Source: Methylocapsa aurea (lineage in GTDB: Bacteria > Pseudomonadota > Alphaproteobacteria > Rhizobiales > Beijerinckiaceae). Taken from it: a stretch of DNA of 64,000 nucleotides. The stretch is from assembly GCF_000746085.1 (NCBI RefSeq), contig NZ_KN050804.1:96829-160828 (forward strand), in the 5' to 3' direction. Under the pieces are notes generated by a model that worked only from the letters and a program-made list of their open reading frames with translations, was not told the origin of the DNA and ran no database searches. Made by a program: the position numbers and the translations under genes. The number at the start of each line of letters is the position of its first letter. Within the stretch, counting starts at the first letter, position 1. Positions 17,946 through 28,976 of the stretch are shown piece by piece.

Positions 17946-18138
17946 TCCGCATTTCGGCTTCGTCATCGCCGCCTATGGATTGGGTTTTTTCATCCTGGGC
18001 GGAATGACTTTCACAATCCTCCGCGAATACCTGAGCCTGAAGCGGATGCTCTCGGAATTCGCCGCGCGCCCGTCGGCCGAGGGCTCGGAGGACAGTAAAT
18101 TTCCGGGCAAAAGCTTGCCGAAAAATAGTTTCGAATGA
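17935..18138 (+). CDS. ccmD: Heme exporter small subunit CcmD
   Basis: This 67-residue single-span protein carries HFGFVIAAYGLGFFILGGMT, the conserved aromatic helix of CcmD, then a basic segment and a longer polar tail than usual. CcmD stabilises the CcmABC-CcmE complex. It overlaps both ccmC and ccmG (ATGA at 18135-18138). Confidence 0.92.
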   Translation: MSNDPHFGFVIAAYGLGFFILGGMTFTILREYLSLKRMLSEFAARPSAEGSEDSKFPGKSLPKNSFE

Positions 18139-18764
18139 GCGCGATGCGCGACGATCCGAGCCCCGCGCAGCCGCGGCCCGAACCCAGCGCGCTTGCCCAA
18201 GCGCGCCAGCGTTCGCTGCTGATTTTCATTCCCTTGCTTGTCTTCGCCGCGCTTGTCGGGCTTTTTCTTGTCCGGCTTTTTTCCGGAGACGCCTCGCGCC
18301 TGCCATCGGCATTGATCGGCAAGCAAGTCCCCGCCTTCGCCTTGCCGGCGATTGAAGGGCTCGCCGATCGGCCGGGATTCTCCGACGCCGATCTGCGCCG
18401 GGGCAATGTGACCCTGGTTAATGTCTTTGCGTCCTGGTGCGTTCCTTGCCACCAGGAACATGCGTTCTTGATGCGGCTCGCCAAGGACCCCGCGCTTCAG
18501 CGTCTTGGCGTGCGCCTCGCCGGTCTCGCCTATAAGGACGAACCGGGCAACATCCGCCAGTTTCTCGGCAAGGAAGGCGACCCTTATGCGATGGTCGGCG
18601 CCGACCGCAATGGGCGGGCCGCGATCGATTGGGGCGTCTATGGCGTCCCGGAAACCTTCATCGTCAAAGGCGACGGCGTGATCGCCTATAAATTCGTCGG
18701 CCCGATCAGCGAGCAAAGCTACAAGCAAACGATTCTGCCCGAGATCGAAAAAGCGCTGCGCTGA
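18135..18764 (+). CDS. ccmG: Thiol:disulfide interchange protein CcmG/DsbE
   Basis: This is a 209-residue membrane-anchored thioredoxin-fold protein that reduces the CXXCH of apocytochrome c or CcmH. It has an N-terminal helix (LLIFIPLLVFAALVGLFLV), PAFALPAIEG, the active site VFASWCVPCHQEH (about residues 94-106) and the cis-Pro region GVPETFIV. It ends the ccmABCDG cluster. ccmE, ccmF and ccmH are not in the window. Confidence 0.96.
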   Translation: MSAMRDDPSPAQPRPEPSALAQARQRSLLIFIPLLVFAALVGLFLVRLFSGDASRLPSALIGKQVPAFALPAIEGLADRPGFSDADLRRGNVTLVNVFASWCVPCHQEHAFLMRLAKDPALQRLGVRLAGLAYKDEPGNIRQFLGKEGDPYAMVGADRNGRAAIDWGVYGVPETFIVKGDGVIAYKFVGPISEQSYKQTILPEIEKALR

Positions 18765-18909
18765 CCGCTCCCGCCTTGTGTTGATAACAGCAACACATTT
18801 GCGCATATTTTACAAATGAACGAGCCATCGACGACAGCCGAGGTCAACGCCAAGAACATGCCGGAATGGAAAAGATGACGTATTATCAATAATATGCTAC
18901 GATTAATTT

Positions 18910-19656
18910 ATGCTTGAAGCCCTTATCGACAGCATCGAACAGAAGAAAGCGCAGCTTGGCCGCTTGCGCCCGCTGTCGGCGGCCGCCTTGGCGCAACTCC
19001 AGAAGCACTACGACGTTGAACTGACCTACACGTCGAACGCCATCGAGGGAAACACCCTGACGCTGCGCGAGACAGCGGAAGTCATCGAGCATGGCATCAC
19101 GGTTGGCGGCAAATCGCTTCGCGACCATCTCGAAGCCGTCGATCATTATGATGCGCTGCTGTGGATGCGCGAGCTAGCCGCACAAACGACGCCCATTGAC
19201 GAAAGCACCGTGTGCGAGTTGCATCGGCGGATCGTCGCCCGCAGCCAGCCTGGCCTTGCGGGAGTTTACAGCCAAAATCCACGCCGGATCGCGGGTTCGC
19301 CCGTGATTTTTCCAAACCCTGCGAAGATTCCTCAACTCATGGAAGAATTCGGTGCATGGCTGCAAGCCGCACCGTCTGACTCGACTTCTATATTCGAAGG
19401 CCATTTCCGCCTGACCGCCATTCATCCCTTCGGCGACGGCAACGGGCGCACGGCGCGGCTCTTGATGAATCTCATGTTGATCCGTGGCGGCTACCCACCT
19501 GTTGCGGTGCGTCCCGAAGATCGCAAAACCTACCTCGACGCTCTAGAGCGCGGCTCACTCGCCGAGGATTTGCGGCCATTCCAGACTTTTATGCATGAGC
19601 GACTGGACTCGACCTTGGGGGAGTACTTGAGCGCCTTGCAAGAGGCGCTTCCCTAG
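18910..19656 (+). CDS. Fic family protein (AMPylase type) with N-terminal inhibitory motif
   Basis: This 248-residue protein carries the complete Fic catalytic loop HPFGDGNGRTARLLMN (about residues 172-187) with catalytic His and the Arg that binds ATP phosphate. The N-terminal helix contains SNAIEGN (about residues 43-49), matching the (S/T)xxxE(G/N) inhibitory motif; its Glu would block ATP positioning, as in class II Fic proteins. Fic enzymes transfer AMP from ATP to Ser/Thr/Tyr of target proteins. No separate antitoxin gene is adjacent, consistent with intramolecular inhibition. The upstream region is AT-rich. The TAG stop is embedded in an intergenic repeat. Confidence 0.93.
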   Translation: MLEALIDSIEQKKAQLGRLRPLSAAALAQLQKHYDVELTYTSNAIEGNTLTLRETAEVIEHGITVGGKSLRDHLEAVDHYDALLWMRELAAQTTPIDESTVCELHRRIVARSQPGLAGVYSQNPRRIAGSPVIFPNPAKIPQLMEEFGAWLQAAPSDSTSIFEGHFRLTAIHPFGDGNGRTARLLMNLMLIRGGYPPVAVRPEDRKTYLDALERGSLAEDLRPFQTFMHERLDSTLGEYLSALQEALP

Positions 19657-19758
19657 AGCATTTTCGAGCGAAGTGGATGCCGGTTCGCGTTAAGAAAATG
19701 CGACAAAACAAAGACCTAGAGCTGCTTTCTGATTCCGCGGAAACTGAAAGCGCTCTAG
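19654..19758. repeat. AGAGCATTTTCGAGCG-type intergenic repeat
   Basis: The repeat starts with the fic stop codon (TAGAGCATTTTCGAGCGAAG), continues through GGTTCGCGTTAAGAAAATGC and ends at GAAAGCGCTCTAG. Its GAAAATGC / GCATTTTC themes recur inverted at 28873-28976 and partly at 49742-49800. The IS element begins immediately after its terminal CTAG. Confidence 0.7.
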
Positions 19759-20595
19759 GTCATGATCTCATAAAGGGGATTCCCGAATCGGCGGCAAGAT
19801 GATTCAACCTTCAGATCGTGGGGGTCGCGATGGCTCGTTTTGATTTGACGGATTTCGAGTGGTCGGTGATTGAGCCGCTTTTGCCGAACAAGCCGCGTGG
19901 GGTTCCGCGGGTGGATGACCGGCGGGTGCTGAACGGGATATTTTGGCGGTTGCGGACGGGCGCGCCTTGGGCCGACATTCCGGAGCGCTACGGCCCGCAC
20001 ACGACCTGCGTCAACCGCTTCAACCGGTGGCGCAAGGCGGGCGTCTGGGATCGCATTCTCAAAGCTGTGTCAAAGGCTTATGACGGCGACATCCAGATGA
20101 TCGATTCGTCCTCGATCCGCGTGCATCAGCATGCCGCCAACGCCCAAAAAAAGACGATCGATCCCGTTGCATGGGTCGCTCGCGGGGTGGGTTGACGACG
20201 AAAATCCATGCCCTCGTCGACGCTGAAGGCCTGCCCATCGACCTGAAGCTGACCGAGGGCTAGGCGCATGACGGGCGCAGCGCGGACGACATGCTGGAGG
20301 CTTTGGCCGAGGGGCAGATCCTTCTGGCTGACCGCGCCTACGACAGCGACGCACTGCGGCAAAGCCTCGATGAGCGCGGCGCGTGGGCCAACATCAAGCC
20401 GATGCCAGGACGCAAGAACGTCCCAGCGTTCAGTCCCTACCTCTACCGCCACAGAAACCTCGTCGAGCGCTTCTTCAACAAAATCAAGCACTACCGCGCC
20501 GTCGCCACGCGCTACGACAAGCGAGCAGAAAACTTCCTCGCCGGCGTCCAACTCGCCTCAATCCGAATTTGGATGCGCTTTAATGAGTCGATGAC
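19759..20595 (+). mobile_element. IS5-family insertion sequence, 837 bp, inactivated
   Basis: The element is flanked by CTAG on both sides (19755-19758 and 20596-20599), fitting the 4-bp YTAR target duplication of IS5-group elements. The ends form imperfect inverted repeats: GTCATGATCTCAT at the left against GTCATCGACTCAT (reverse complement of the right end). Inside is one transposase encoded in two phases joined by a -1 slippery site, with an in-frame stop. The insertion target is the CTAG end of an intergenic repeat. Confidence 0.85.
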
Positions 20596-20599
20596 CTAG
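19830..20599 (+). pseudogene. IS5-family transposase with -1 frameshift site and amber stop
   Basis: The first phase (ATG 19830) gives FDLTDFEWSVIEPLLPNKPR, then RRVLNGIFWRLRTGAPWADI and the catalytic Asp in MIDSSSIRVHQH. A canonical A AAA AAG heptamer at 20147-20153 would let ribosomes slip to -1 and continue DDRSRCMGRSRGGLTTKIHA. The second phase carries LLADRAYDSDALR and, near its end, YRHRNLVERFFNKIKHYRAV with the catalytic Glu. A TAG at 20261-20263 interrupts the second phase exactly where relatives have a sense codon (EG*AHDGR, likely CAG to TAG). The terminal TAG lies within the target duplication. The DDE residues are otherwise intact. Confidence 0.85.
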
Positions 20600-20718
20600 C
20601 CTGACCCAACCCGCAAGTCCGGCCTGCAAGAACCAACCCCGCGCGGCTGACCTCTCGACACGAGCCACATAAGGCGCAATATGGAACGCGCCCCGCCCGC
20701 GATACGGTGAAATTCGCC

Positions 20719-22869
<2,151 letters not shown>

Positions 22870-22923
22870 TCAAAGACCATTTTCATGCGACGCGGCGGCC
22901 AATTGCAAAGCCATGGACCGCGC

Positions 22924-22979
22924 TTAGAGCGCTTCCCTATTAGATGGAATCATCTGATCGGATAGGAATCGCTCAGAGT
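22924..22979. repeat. AGCGCTTCC-type palindromic repeat
   Basis: TTAGAGCGCTTCCCTATTAG, then GGAATCATCTGATCGGATAG and GAATCGCTC, make an imperfect palindrome of the same family as 54294-54409 and 55199-55314. Confidence 0.6.
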
Positions 22980-22987
22980 CAAAGGGT

Positions 22988-23071
22988 TAGAGCATGTTCT
23001 TATGAGACGCCGGATATATCCGATGTCCAAATATCGAAAAAGTCGATCAACTTTTTTAAGAACATGCTCTA
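22988..23071. repeat. 84-bp element with perfect 15-bp inverted ends
   Basis: TAGAGCATGTTCTTA (22988-23002) is the exact inverse of TAAGAACATGCTCTA (23057-23071). Inside is a 12-bp palindrome CGGATATATCCG (23011-23022). It has no coding capacity and resembles a miniature element or large hairpin just upstream of the collagen-like gene. Confidence 0.7.
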
Positions 23072-23162
23072 GGTGTGTATTGTCACCGATTTGTCCCCCG
23101 CAACCGGCCTATGCCTTCAACAAGGGGCGCTTAGCCGACATTCAAAACGGGGGACTTAAGCC

Positions 23163-23972
23163 ATGTCTTTATCCAAAAACGTCGGAGCGATGCGTCGAGA
23201 CACAAGGCTTAATAAGATATCAAAAACTTTATTTCACTCGATTTTCTTACTTCCTTTAACCTCATACGCAGCTTTAGCTGCAAATGTTACGGTTTTTAGC
23301 ACTTCGCTTGACCCAACACAGACTATCCTGACCATAAATGGAAGCGGATTTACGCCTGGCGGAAGGGTTTTTCTGGGATCTAACGAGATTACGGCACAAT
23401 GTAAACTTACTGGCAGCGCCAATAGTACGATTTCTTGTTCATTTGCGTCAAGCATAGCTCAAGGAACATATAGACTTCTCGTGACCAATCTACAGAGCCA
23501 ATCCGATGTCTTTGATCTCACCGTTCCAATCGTTGGTCCGAAGGGACCCGCAGGTCCGACAGGACCTGCCGGCCCGGCCGGCCCCACAGGTCTGAAGGGG
23601 TCCGATGGCCCCGCAGGCCCACAGGGCCTACAAGGAGCGCCGGGGCTTCAAGGCGTTCAGGGCCCCGCCGGTCCTCAAGGAATGCAAGGCGTTGCCGGCG
23701 TGTCGCATATTCGGACCGTTTTGGTCACTGGCATTTCTAGTCCTTATTATACCACGCACACGCGGATCGAGGCCGCCTGCTCGGGCGGTCAAAAACTCAT
23801 AGGTGGGGGGTGCGACGCGGTATTCGGATATTATAAAGATGCGCCCTATGATCCGCCGGTCATCGATAAGGCCACGCCGGGCGGCGATACGACCTTTGTG
23901 TGCTCATTTAAAGGGGGGACCGGGGGCCACATGCCGATCGCGGCCGTCGCTATTTGCGCTGATGCTCAATAG
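23163..23972 (+). CDS. Secreted collagen-like (Gly-X-Y) protein
   Basis: This 269-residue exported protein has GGGGGA at 23150-23155, placing the start at 23163. An N-terminal hydrophobic segment ([17 protein letters not shown], about residues 23-39) acts as signal peptide. Next is an IPT/TIG-like beta domain ([20 protein letters not shown]). An uninterrupted Gly-X-Y tract of about 18 triplets (about residues 124-178, [19 protein letters not shown] and so on) follows. The C-terminal globular head has four Cys (AACSGG, GGGCDA, TFVCSF, VAICAD). Such proteins trimerise and often mediate surface attachment. The non-collagen part is A/T-rich, suggesting foreign origin. Confidence 0.8.
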   Translation: MSLSKNVGAMRRDTRLNKISKTLFHSIFLLPLTSYAALAANVTVFSTSLDPTQTILTINGSGFTPGGRVFLGSNEITAQCKLTGSANSTISCSFASSIAQGTYRLLVTNLQSQSDVFDLTVPIVGPKGPAGPTGPAGPAGPTGLKGSDGPAGPQGLQGAPGLQGVQGPAGPQGMQGVAGVSHIRTVLVTGISSPYYTTHTRIEAACSGGQKLIGGGCDAVFGYYKDAPYDPPVIDKATPGGDTTFVCSFKGGTGGHMPIAAVAICADAQ

Positions 23973-24025
23973 GGACCGAAACAGCGTAAACTGGCATGCC
24001 GGCGGGCGCCTCATGTGAGGCTCGC

Positions 24026-25687
24026 TCACGCCCCCGCCAATAGCCGCGCGGCGGCGGCCCGCGCCTCGTCGGTGATTATCGCACCGGCCAGCATGCGGGC
24101 GATTTCTTCCCGCCGCGCCGCCTGTTCCAAGACGATGACCCGGGTCGCGACGCGGCTGCCTTGATCCGTCGCGTCCTTGGCGATTCTAAAATGGCCTTCG
24201 GCGCGGGCGGCGACTTGCGGCGCATGGGTCACGGCGAGCACTTGGACGCGGGAGGCGAGCCGGGCGAGCCGCTGGCCGATCGCGTCCGCAACGGCGCCGC
24301 CGACGCCCGTGTCGATCTCATCGAACACGAGGGTCGGGGCGGAGCCCTGATCGGCCAGAACCACTTTCAGCGCCAGCATGAAGCGGGCGAGTTCGCCGCC
24401 CGAAGCGATCTTCATCAAGGGACCGGGCCGCGTTCCCGGATTGGTCTGCACCCAGAACTCGACCTGATCGAAGCCATCGGGCCCCGCCGCCTCAACGCCG
24501 ATTTGCGTGGAAAAGCGCGCGCCTTCGAGCTTCAACGGCGGAAGTTCCGCGTTGACCGAGGCGTCGAGCGCGGCGGCGGCTTTCTTGCGCGCTTGCGACA
24601 AGATCCCAGCCTTGGCCGCATAATCGGCTTCGGCCGCTTCAAGCGCCCGCGCCAATTGCAGGAGCATGGCTTCCCCGGCATCGAGATCGGCAAGGTCCCT
24701 TGCGAATTTCTCCGCCAGTTCAGGCAAGGCGTCGGCGGGAACCGCATATTTGCGGCTCGCGGCGCGCAAGGCGAACAGCCGTTCCTCGACCTGCTCCAAC
24801 TCGCGCGGATCGAAATCGGCGTCGCGCAGGGCCTGATCGAGCGCTTGTCCGGCGAGATCCAGCGCGCTCAAGGCGGCGTCGAGCGCCTGCGCCGCGGGAG
24901 CGATCAAACCGGGCGCCTGAGTCTGACGGCGCTCCAGCCGGCGCAGCGCGGCGGACAAAGCCGGCAAGGGCGAACTTTCCCCCGCGACGCTCTCATAGAC
25001 ATCGCGAAGTTCGCCGGCGACCTTCTCGGCCTGCATCATCGCGGATCGGCGCACGGCCAGCGCCTCCTCTTCGCCCGGCTCCGCCACAAGCTTGTCGAGC
25101 TCCGCAAAGGCGTGGCGGAGGTAATCGGCGTCGGCGCGCACTTTTTCGATCCGCGCCTGCTCGGCGGCGCTTTCGGCCCGAAGCTCGCGCACCCGCGCAT
25201 GAGCGGCCCGCGTCGCGGCAAGCTCCAGGCTCAAGCCGCCAAAGGCGTCGATCAATTGGCGATGCATGCTTGAATTGACCATGGCGCGGTCGTCATGCTG
25301 TCCATGAATTTCAACCAGCTCGCGGGCGATCGCCCGAAGCGTCTGGGAGGTCACCCGCTGGTCATTGATGAAAGCGCGCGTGCGGCCATCGGCCAATTGG
25401 ACGCGCCGCAAGATGAGGCCGCCTTCGGCCTCGATCTCCTGCGCCTTGGCGGCGGCGAGCGCGGGGTGACCGACCGCAAGCTCGAAGGCGGCGCTGACAT
25501 GACCCTGCGCCTCGCCCTGGCGGACCAAGGCGCCGTCGCCCCTCGCCCCCAAGGCCAGAGAGAAAGCATCGAGAAGAATCGATTTCCCGGCGCCGGTCTC
25601 GCCTGTCAAGACGGTCAGCCCACGATCAAGGCAAAGATCGAGCCTGTCGATCAGGACAATGTCGCGGATGGAGAGCTGAACGAGCAT
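24026..25687 (-). CDS. recN: DNA repair protein RecN
   Basis: RecN is an SMC-like ATPase of double-strand break repair. The 553 residues begin MLVQLSIRDIVLIDRLDL, and Walker A is LTGETGAGKSILLDAFSLAL (about residues 28-47). A long Ala/Arg/Glu-rich coiled coil fills the middle. The C-terminal half has the ABC signature ASGGELARFMLALK and Walker B TLVFDEIDTGVGG, then AVTHAPQVAARA. It is 40 bp downstream of bamD on the same strand and likely co-transcribed. Confidence 0.96.
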   Translation of the reverse strand: MLVQLSIRDIVLIDRLDLCLDRGLTVLTGETGAGKSILLDAFSLALGARGDGALVRQGEAQGHVSAAFELAVGHPALAAAKAQEIEAEGGLILRRVQLADGRTRAFINDQRVTSQTLRAIARELVEIHGQHDDRAMVNSSMHRQLIDAFGGLSLELAATRAAHARVRELRAESAAEQARIEKVRADADYLRHAFAELDKLVAEPGEEEALAVRRSAMMQAEKVAGELRDVYESVAGESSPLPALSAALRRLERRQTQAPGLIAPAAQALDAALSALDLAGQALDQALRDADFDPRELEQVEERLFALRAASRKYAVPADALPELAEKFARDLADLDAGEAMLLQLARALEAAEADYAAKAGILSQARKKAAAALDASVNAELPPLKLEGARFSTQIGVEAAGPDGFDQVEFWVQTNPGTRPGPLMKIASGGELARFMLALKVVLADQGSAPTLVFDEIDTGVGGAVADAIGQRLARLASRVQVLAVTHAPQVAARAEGHFRIAKDATDQGSRVATRVIVLEQAARREEIARMLAGAIITDEARAAAARLLAGA

Positions 25688-25727
25688 GGGGTCGAAGCCT
25701 CCCCCGACGCGCCCTCGCGCGGCGCGG

Positions 25728-26642
25728 CTAGCCGAAGCCCAATTTGCGGAGGAACGCCTTCGAGATCCAGGACCCTTGGTCTTCGTGCGGCTGCAGCCCG
25801 TCGTTCTTCAGAAGCGCAAAGGCGTCCTTGTACCAGATCGAATCGGGGTAGTTATGACCAAGCACGGCGGCGGCGGTCTGCGCCTCGTTGGTGATGCCGA
25901 GCGCCAGATAGGCCTCCGTCAGCCGCATCAAGGCTTCCTCGGCATGGCGCGTCGTCTGATATTTGGCGAGAACTTCGCGGAAGCGATTTATCGCCGCCGA
26001 ATAATTATGCTGATTCAGGTAATAGCGCCCAACCAGCATTTCCTTGCCGGCGAGCTGGTCGCGGGTCACTTGGAGCTTGTAGCGCGAGTCCTCGGCATAT
26101 TCGGACTTCGGATATTTTTCGACAATCAGGGCGAACAGGGCCGTCGCCTTCGCGGCCCGATCCTGATCTCGGCTGATTTCCGGGATCTGATTGTAATAGG
26201 ACATCGCCTGAAGATAATAGACATAGGCGATGTCCGGGGACGTCGGGTAAAGCGCGACATAGCGCTGCGCCGATGCGATGGCGTCGTCGTAGCTGCTATT
26301 CTGATATTGGCTGAAGACGGTCATCAGCAGCGCTTTTTTCTGCCACTGCGAATAGGGATGATGCTTTTCGAGCTCCGCGAATTTCTTGGCCGCGGCGTCG
26401 TAATCCTTCTTGTTCAACCGGGCGAGAGCCTGATTGTAGGTATCGTCCGCGGGAATGTCCGGCACCAGCTCCGTCTTATATTTTTCGCCGGCGAACATGC
26501 TCATCGGGTTGAACGTATCCCCAGAACAACCCGCCGCCGGCAAAGCCAGGGCGCCGAGCGCCGCGATCCGCAGCAGAAACCCAGCACGGAACCACGCCAA
26601 GTGCGCTTGCGGCTGGTGCGTCTCTTTTGAGGCATTATTCAT
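25728..26642 (-). CDS. bamD: Outer membrane assembly lipoprotein BamD
   Basis: BamD (ComL) is the essential TPR lipoprotein of the BAM complex. The signal peptide ends in a lipobox LPAAGC (Cys39), which would be lipidated and anchored to the outer membrane. TPR-like helices follow, with YNQALARLNKKDYDAAAKKF, EKHHPYSQWQKKALLMTVFS, RYVALYPTSPDIAYVYYLQA and RFREVLAKYQTTRHAEEALM. Its 304 residues are typical. It follows ftsZ at a distance of 390 bp, where lpxC would be expected in relatives. Confidence 0.95.
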   Translation of the reverse strand: MNNASKETHQPQAHLAWFRAGFLLRIAALGALALPAAGCSGDTFNPMSMFAGEKYKTELVPDIPADDTYNQALARLNKKDYDAAAKKFAELEKHHPYSQWQKKALLMTVFSQYQNSSYDDAIASAQRYVALYPTSPDIAYVYYLQAMSYYNQIPEISRDQDRAAKATALFALIVEKYPKSEYAEDSRYKLQVTRDQLAGKEMLVGRYYLNQHNYSAAINRFREVLAKYQTTRHAEEALMRLTEAYLALGITNEAQTAAAVLGHNYPDSIWYKDAFALLKNDGLQPHEDQGSWISKAFLRKLGFG

Positions 26643-27032
26643 GCGCGTTGCTCGATCATCGCCAAGGAAAGCCTATCGGACTGGCGTCCTTTCTAACGCA
26701 ACCAGCGCCATTGCGCCAGCATCCCTGCGGAAGAGCATCATTTGCGAAAAGCGCCGCCGGTTTCACAGCGCAAATGATGCAGAAAAGTGCCTAAGCAGAA
26801 TGCTTGGAACGCCAAACCCGTCTCGCTTAAGTGGATCGTTTACGCGGCAATAATGTGGCGACGAGACGCCGACCACCCAATTTCCAGAAACAATGCGGAT
26901 GAATGGCGCCGCTCCAGCCTGGTCGCTGGGGGGCAAGCGTTTGCCCATGGACTCACTCCAGAACTCATGGGGCCGGCGCATGACGAGGCCCCATGAGAAA
27001 AAGATTTGAAAGCCGCCGCTGATGGACCGCGC
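26643..27032. other. 390-bp gap between ftsZ and bamD with two hairpins; no lpxC
   Basis: No gene is visible on either strand. Two perfect inverted repeats occur. GCATCATTTGCG (26735-26746) pairs with CGCAAATGATGC (26769-26780). CTCATGGGGCC (26964-26974) pairs with GGCCCCATGAG (26987-26997). The latter lies 36 bp past the ftsZ stop and probably marks the end of the dcw transcript. The bamD promoter is expected here. Confidence 0.6.
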
Positions 27033-28757
27033 TCAGCTCGACTGGCGGCGAAGGAACGCCGGAATTTCGAGTTGGTCCTCCTCGCTCGCGCGCGGCTGAT
27101 ACGCCGTCCTGCCATGCTGGTCGAGAGGCTGTTGCGGCGCTCTTTGCGGCGGTTGCTGATAGCCGCGTTTGCCATATTCGGCCTGAATCGAGTTGGGTTG
27201 CTGCGGCCGTTGGGCCGGCCCCGGCGCCGGCGGATGCTTGCTTTGCGGCCCTTGCCGTTCATGCGACGGATGGCTCGCGGCGGCTTCCTCCTGCCGGCTG
27301 GTGCCGAAGGACGCAAGCCGCTCAAGCAAGGAGCGACGCTTGAACTCGGGATGGGGCTGACCCTGCGATTCGCCGCGATGGGCGCGGATCTGGTTTTGGC
27401 CAGGCAGCGGCAGGTCGTCGATCTGCGGCATTCTTTGCTGCCGGACAACCGGCGAATCAGGCTCGGTCGGGATAAAAGGACCGGAGTCAAAATGGTCGTT
27501 GGAACGCGGCCCCGGTTGCGCCGGCTCATAATGATGCGATTGCGGCGCGGTCTCCTGAATATATACCGCGTGCTGAGCGCCATCCTGCGGCGAAGCGAAA
27601 CGCTGGATTCCAGGGTGCTGGCCGCGCTCCTCGCGCGAGGGGTCCTTGCGCGGCGGCGCATAGGCCTCGGGGGCGGAATTCTGATAGGCCGGCTGCGCCG
27701 TTTCGATCGGGCGCGCGGCGGTCTGCGCCCGCAAACGGTTCGCGACCTCGGTGATGCGCGTCTCAGCGGCGGTCAGTTCATAGGCGCCTACGGGATGATC
27801 GATGCCGGTCGCGACGACGGAGACGCGGACGATGCCATCGAGGCTCTCATCGAATGTCGCGCCGAGGATGATATTGGCGTCCTCATCGACTTCCTGGCGA
27901 ATTCGGCCGGCCGCTTCGTCGACTTCGTAAAGGGTGAGATCGTTGCCGCCGGTGATCGAAATCAACAGGCCGCGCGCGCCTTTCATCGAAACTTCGTCGA
28001 GGAGAGGATTGGCGATCGCCGCCTCGGCCGCGAGCATCGCCCGCTTGTCGCCGGAAGCCTCGCCGGTGCCCATCATGGCTTTGCCCATCTCGCGCATGAT
28101 CGCGCGGACGTCGGCGAAGTCGAGATTGATGAGGCCTTCCTTCACCATCAGATCGGTGATGCAAGCGACGCCGGAGTAGAGAACCTGGTCGGCCATCGCG
28201 AAGGCGTCGGCGAAGGTGGTTTTCTCATTGGCGATCCGAAACAGATTCTGGTTCGGGATGATGATCAGCGTATCGACGGCTTTCTGCAATTCGTTGATGC
28301 CGGCCTCGGCGACGCGCATCCTGCGCGAGCCCTCGAATTGAAACGGCTTGGTGACGACGCCGACGGTCAGAATGCCCATGTCTCGGGCGGCGCGGGCGAT
28401 GACCGGCGCTGCGCCCGTGCCGGTGCCGCCGCCCATGCCGGCGGTCACGAAACACATATGAGCGCCCGACAGATGATCGCGAATTTCCTCGATCGCTTCT
28501 TCGGCGGCGGCGCGGCCGACTTCCGGCTGCGATCCGGCGCCAAGGCCTTCAGTCACCTGCAGGCCCATTTGAATGATGCGCTCGGCCTTCGAGGCCGTGA
28601 GCGCCTGCGCATCGGTATTGGCCACGATGAAATCGACGCCGATCAGGCCCGAGACAATCATGTTGTTGACGGCGTTTCCGCCTGCTCCGCCGATGCCGCA
28701 CACCATGATGCGGGGCTTCAACTCCCTGAGCTCTGGAGCTTTTAGATTGATCGTCAT
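27033..28757 (-). CDS. ftsZ: Cell division GTPase FtsZ
   Basis: FtsZ is the tubulin-like GTPase that forms the Z-ring. The N-terminal core shows [23 protein letters not shown] and the tubulin signature [16 protein letters not shown] (about residues 105-120); the T7 loop region has [11 protein letters not shown]. An unusually long linker (about residues 320-560), rich in Gln, Pro and His, follows, as common in alphaproteobacteria. The C-terminal peptide [13 protein letters not shown], which binds FtsA and other partners, is intact. It is 574 aa and last gene of the dcw cluster. A 215-bp gap with an intergenic repeat separates it from ftsA, so it may have its own promoter. Confidence 0.98.
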   Translation of the reverse strand: MTINLKAPELRELKPRIMVCGIGGAGGNAVNNMIVSGLIGVDFIVANTDAQALTASKAERIIQMGLQVTEGLGAGSQPEVGRAAAEEAIEEIRDHLSGAHMCFVTAGMGGGTGTGAAPVIARAARDMGILTVGVVTKPFQFEGSRRMRVAEAGINELQKAVDTLIIIPNQNLFRIANEKTTFADAFAMADQVLYSGVACITDLMVKEGLINLDFADVRAIMREMGKAMMGTGEASGDKRAMLAAEAAIANPLLDEVSMKGARGLLISITGGNDLTLYEVDEAAGRIRQEVDEDANIILGATFDESLDGIVRVSVVATGIDHPVGAYELTAAETRITEVANRLRAQTAARPIETAQPAYQNSAPEAYAPPRKDPSREERGQHPGIQRFASPQDGAQHAVYIQETAPQSHHYEPAQPGPRSNDHFDSGPFIPTEPDSPVVRQQRMPQIDDLPLPGQNQIRAHRGESQGQPHPEFKRRSLLERLASFGTSRQEEAAASHPSHERQGPQSKHPPAPGPAQRPQQPNSIQAEYGKRGYQQPPQRAPQQPLDQHGRTAYQPRASEEDQLEIPAFLRRQSS

Positions 28758-28872
28758 CGTCTGGCCTCTCGACGTTGGAGCGCCGGTCAGGGACGCCCAG
28801 GTTGGGTTTTCGCTTCGGTATTTGGCGAGAGTGAAAAGGTCCGCCGCCTTTTCGCCCCCGCCGGGAACACAA

Positions 28873-28976
28873 GAGCATTTTCCAATTTCACGAAATTAGA
28901 AAATCGCTCTCTCTGTCTTGTTTTGTCGCACTTTCTTCACGCGAACTGGCATTCACTTCGCTTGAAAATGCGCTAG
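28873..28976. repeat. AGAGCATTTTC-type repeat between ftsA and ftsZ
   Basis: Reading GAGCATTTTCCAATTTCACG, then TTTTGTCGCACTTTCTTCAC and CACTTCGCTTGAAAATGCGC, this is largely the inverse of the 19654-19758 repeat. Its last bases (CTAG) include the ftsA stop codon. Confidence 0.7.

Noticed and set aside
23545..23700. Repetitive GC-rich tract near 23.6 kb as a DNA repeat
   Set aside because: Fully explained by Gly-X-Y codons of the collagen-like protein.
27006..28745. Plus-strand 579-codon frame opposite ftsZ
   Set aside because: Antisense shadow; ftsZ on the minus strand has all GTPase and C-terminal motifs.
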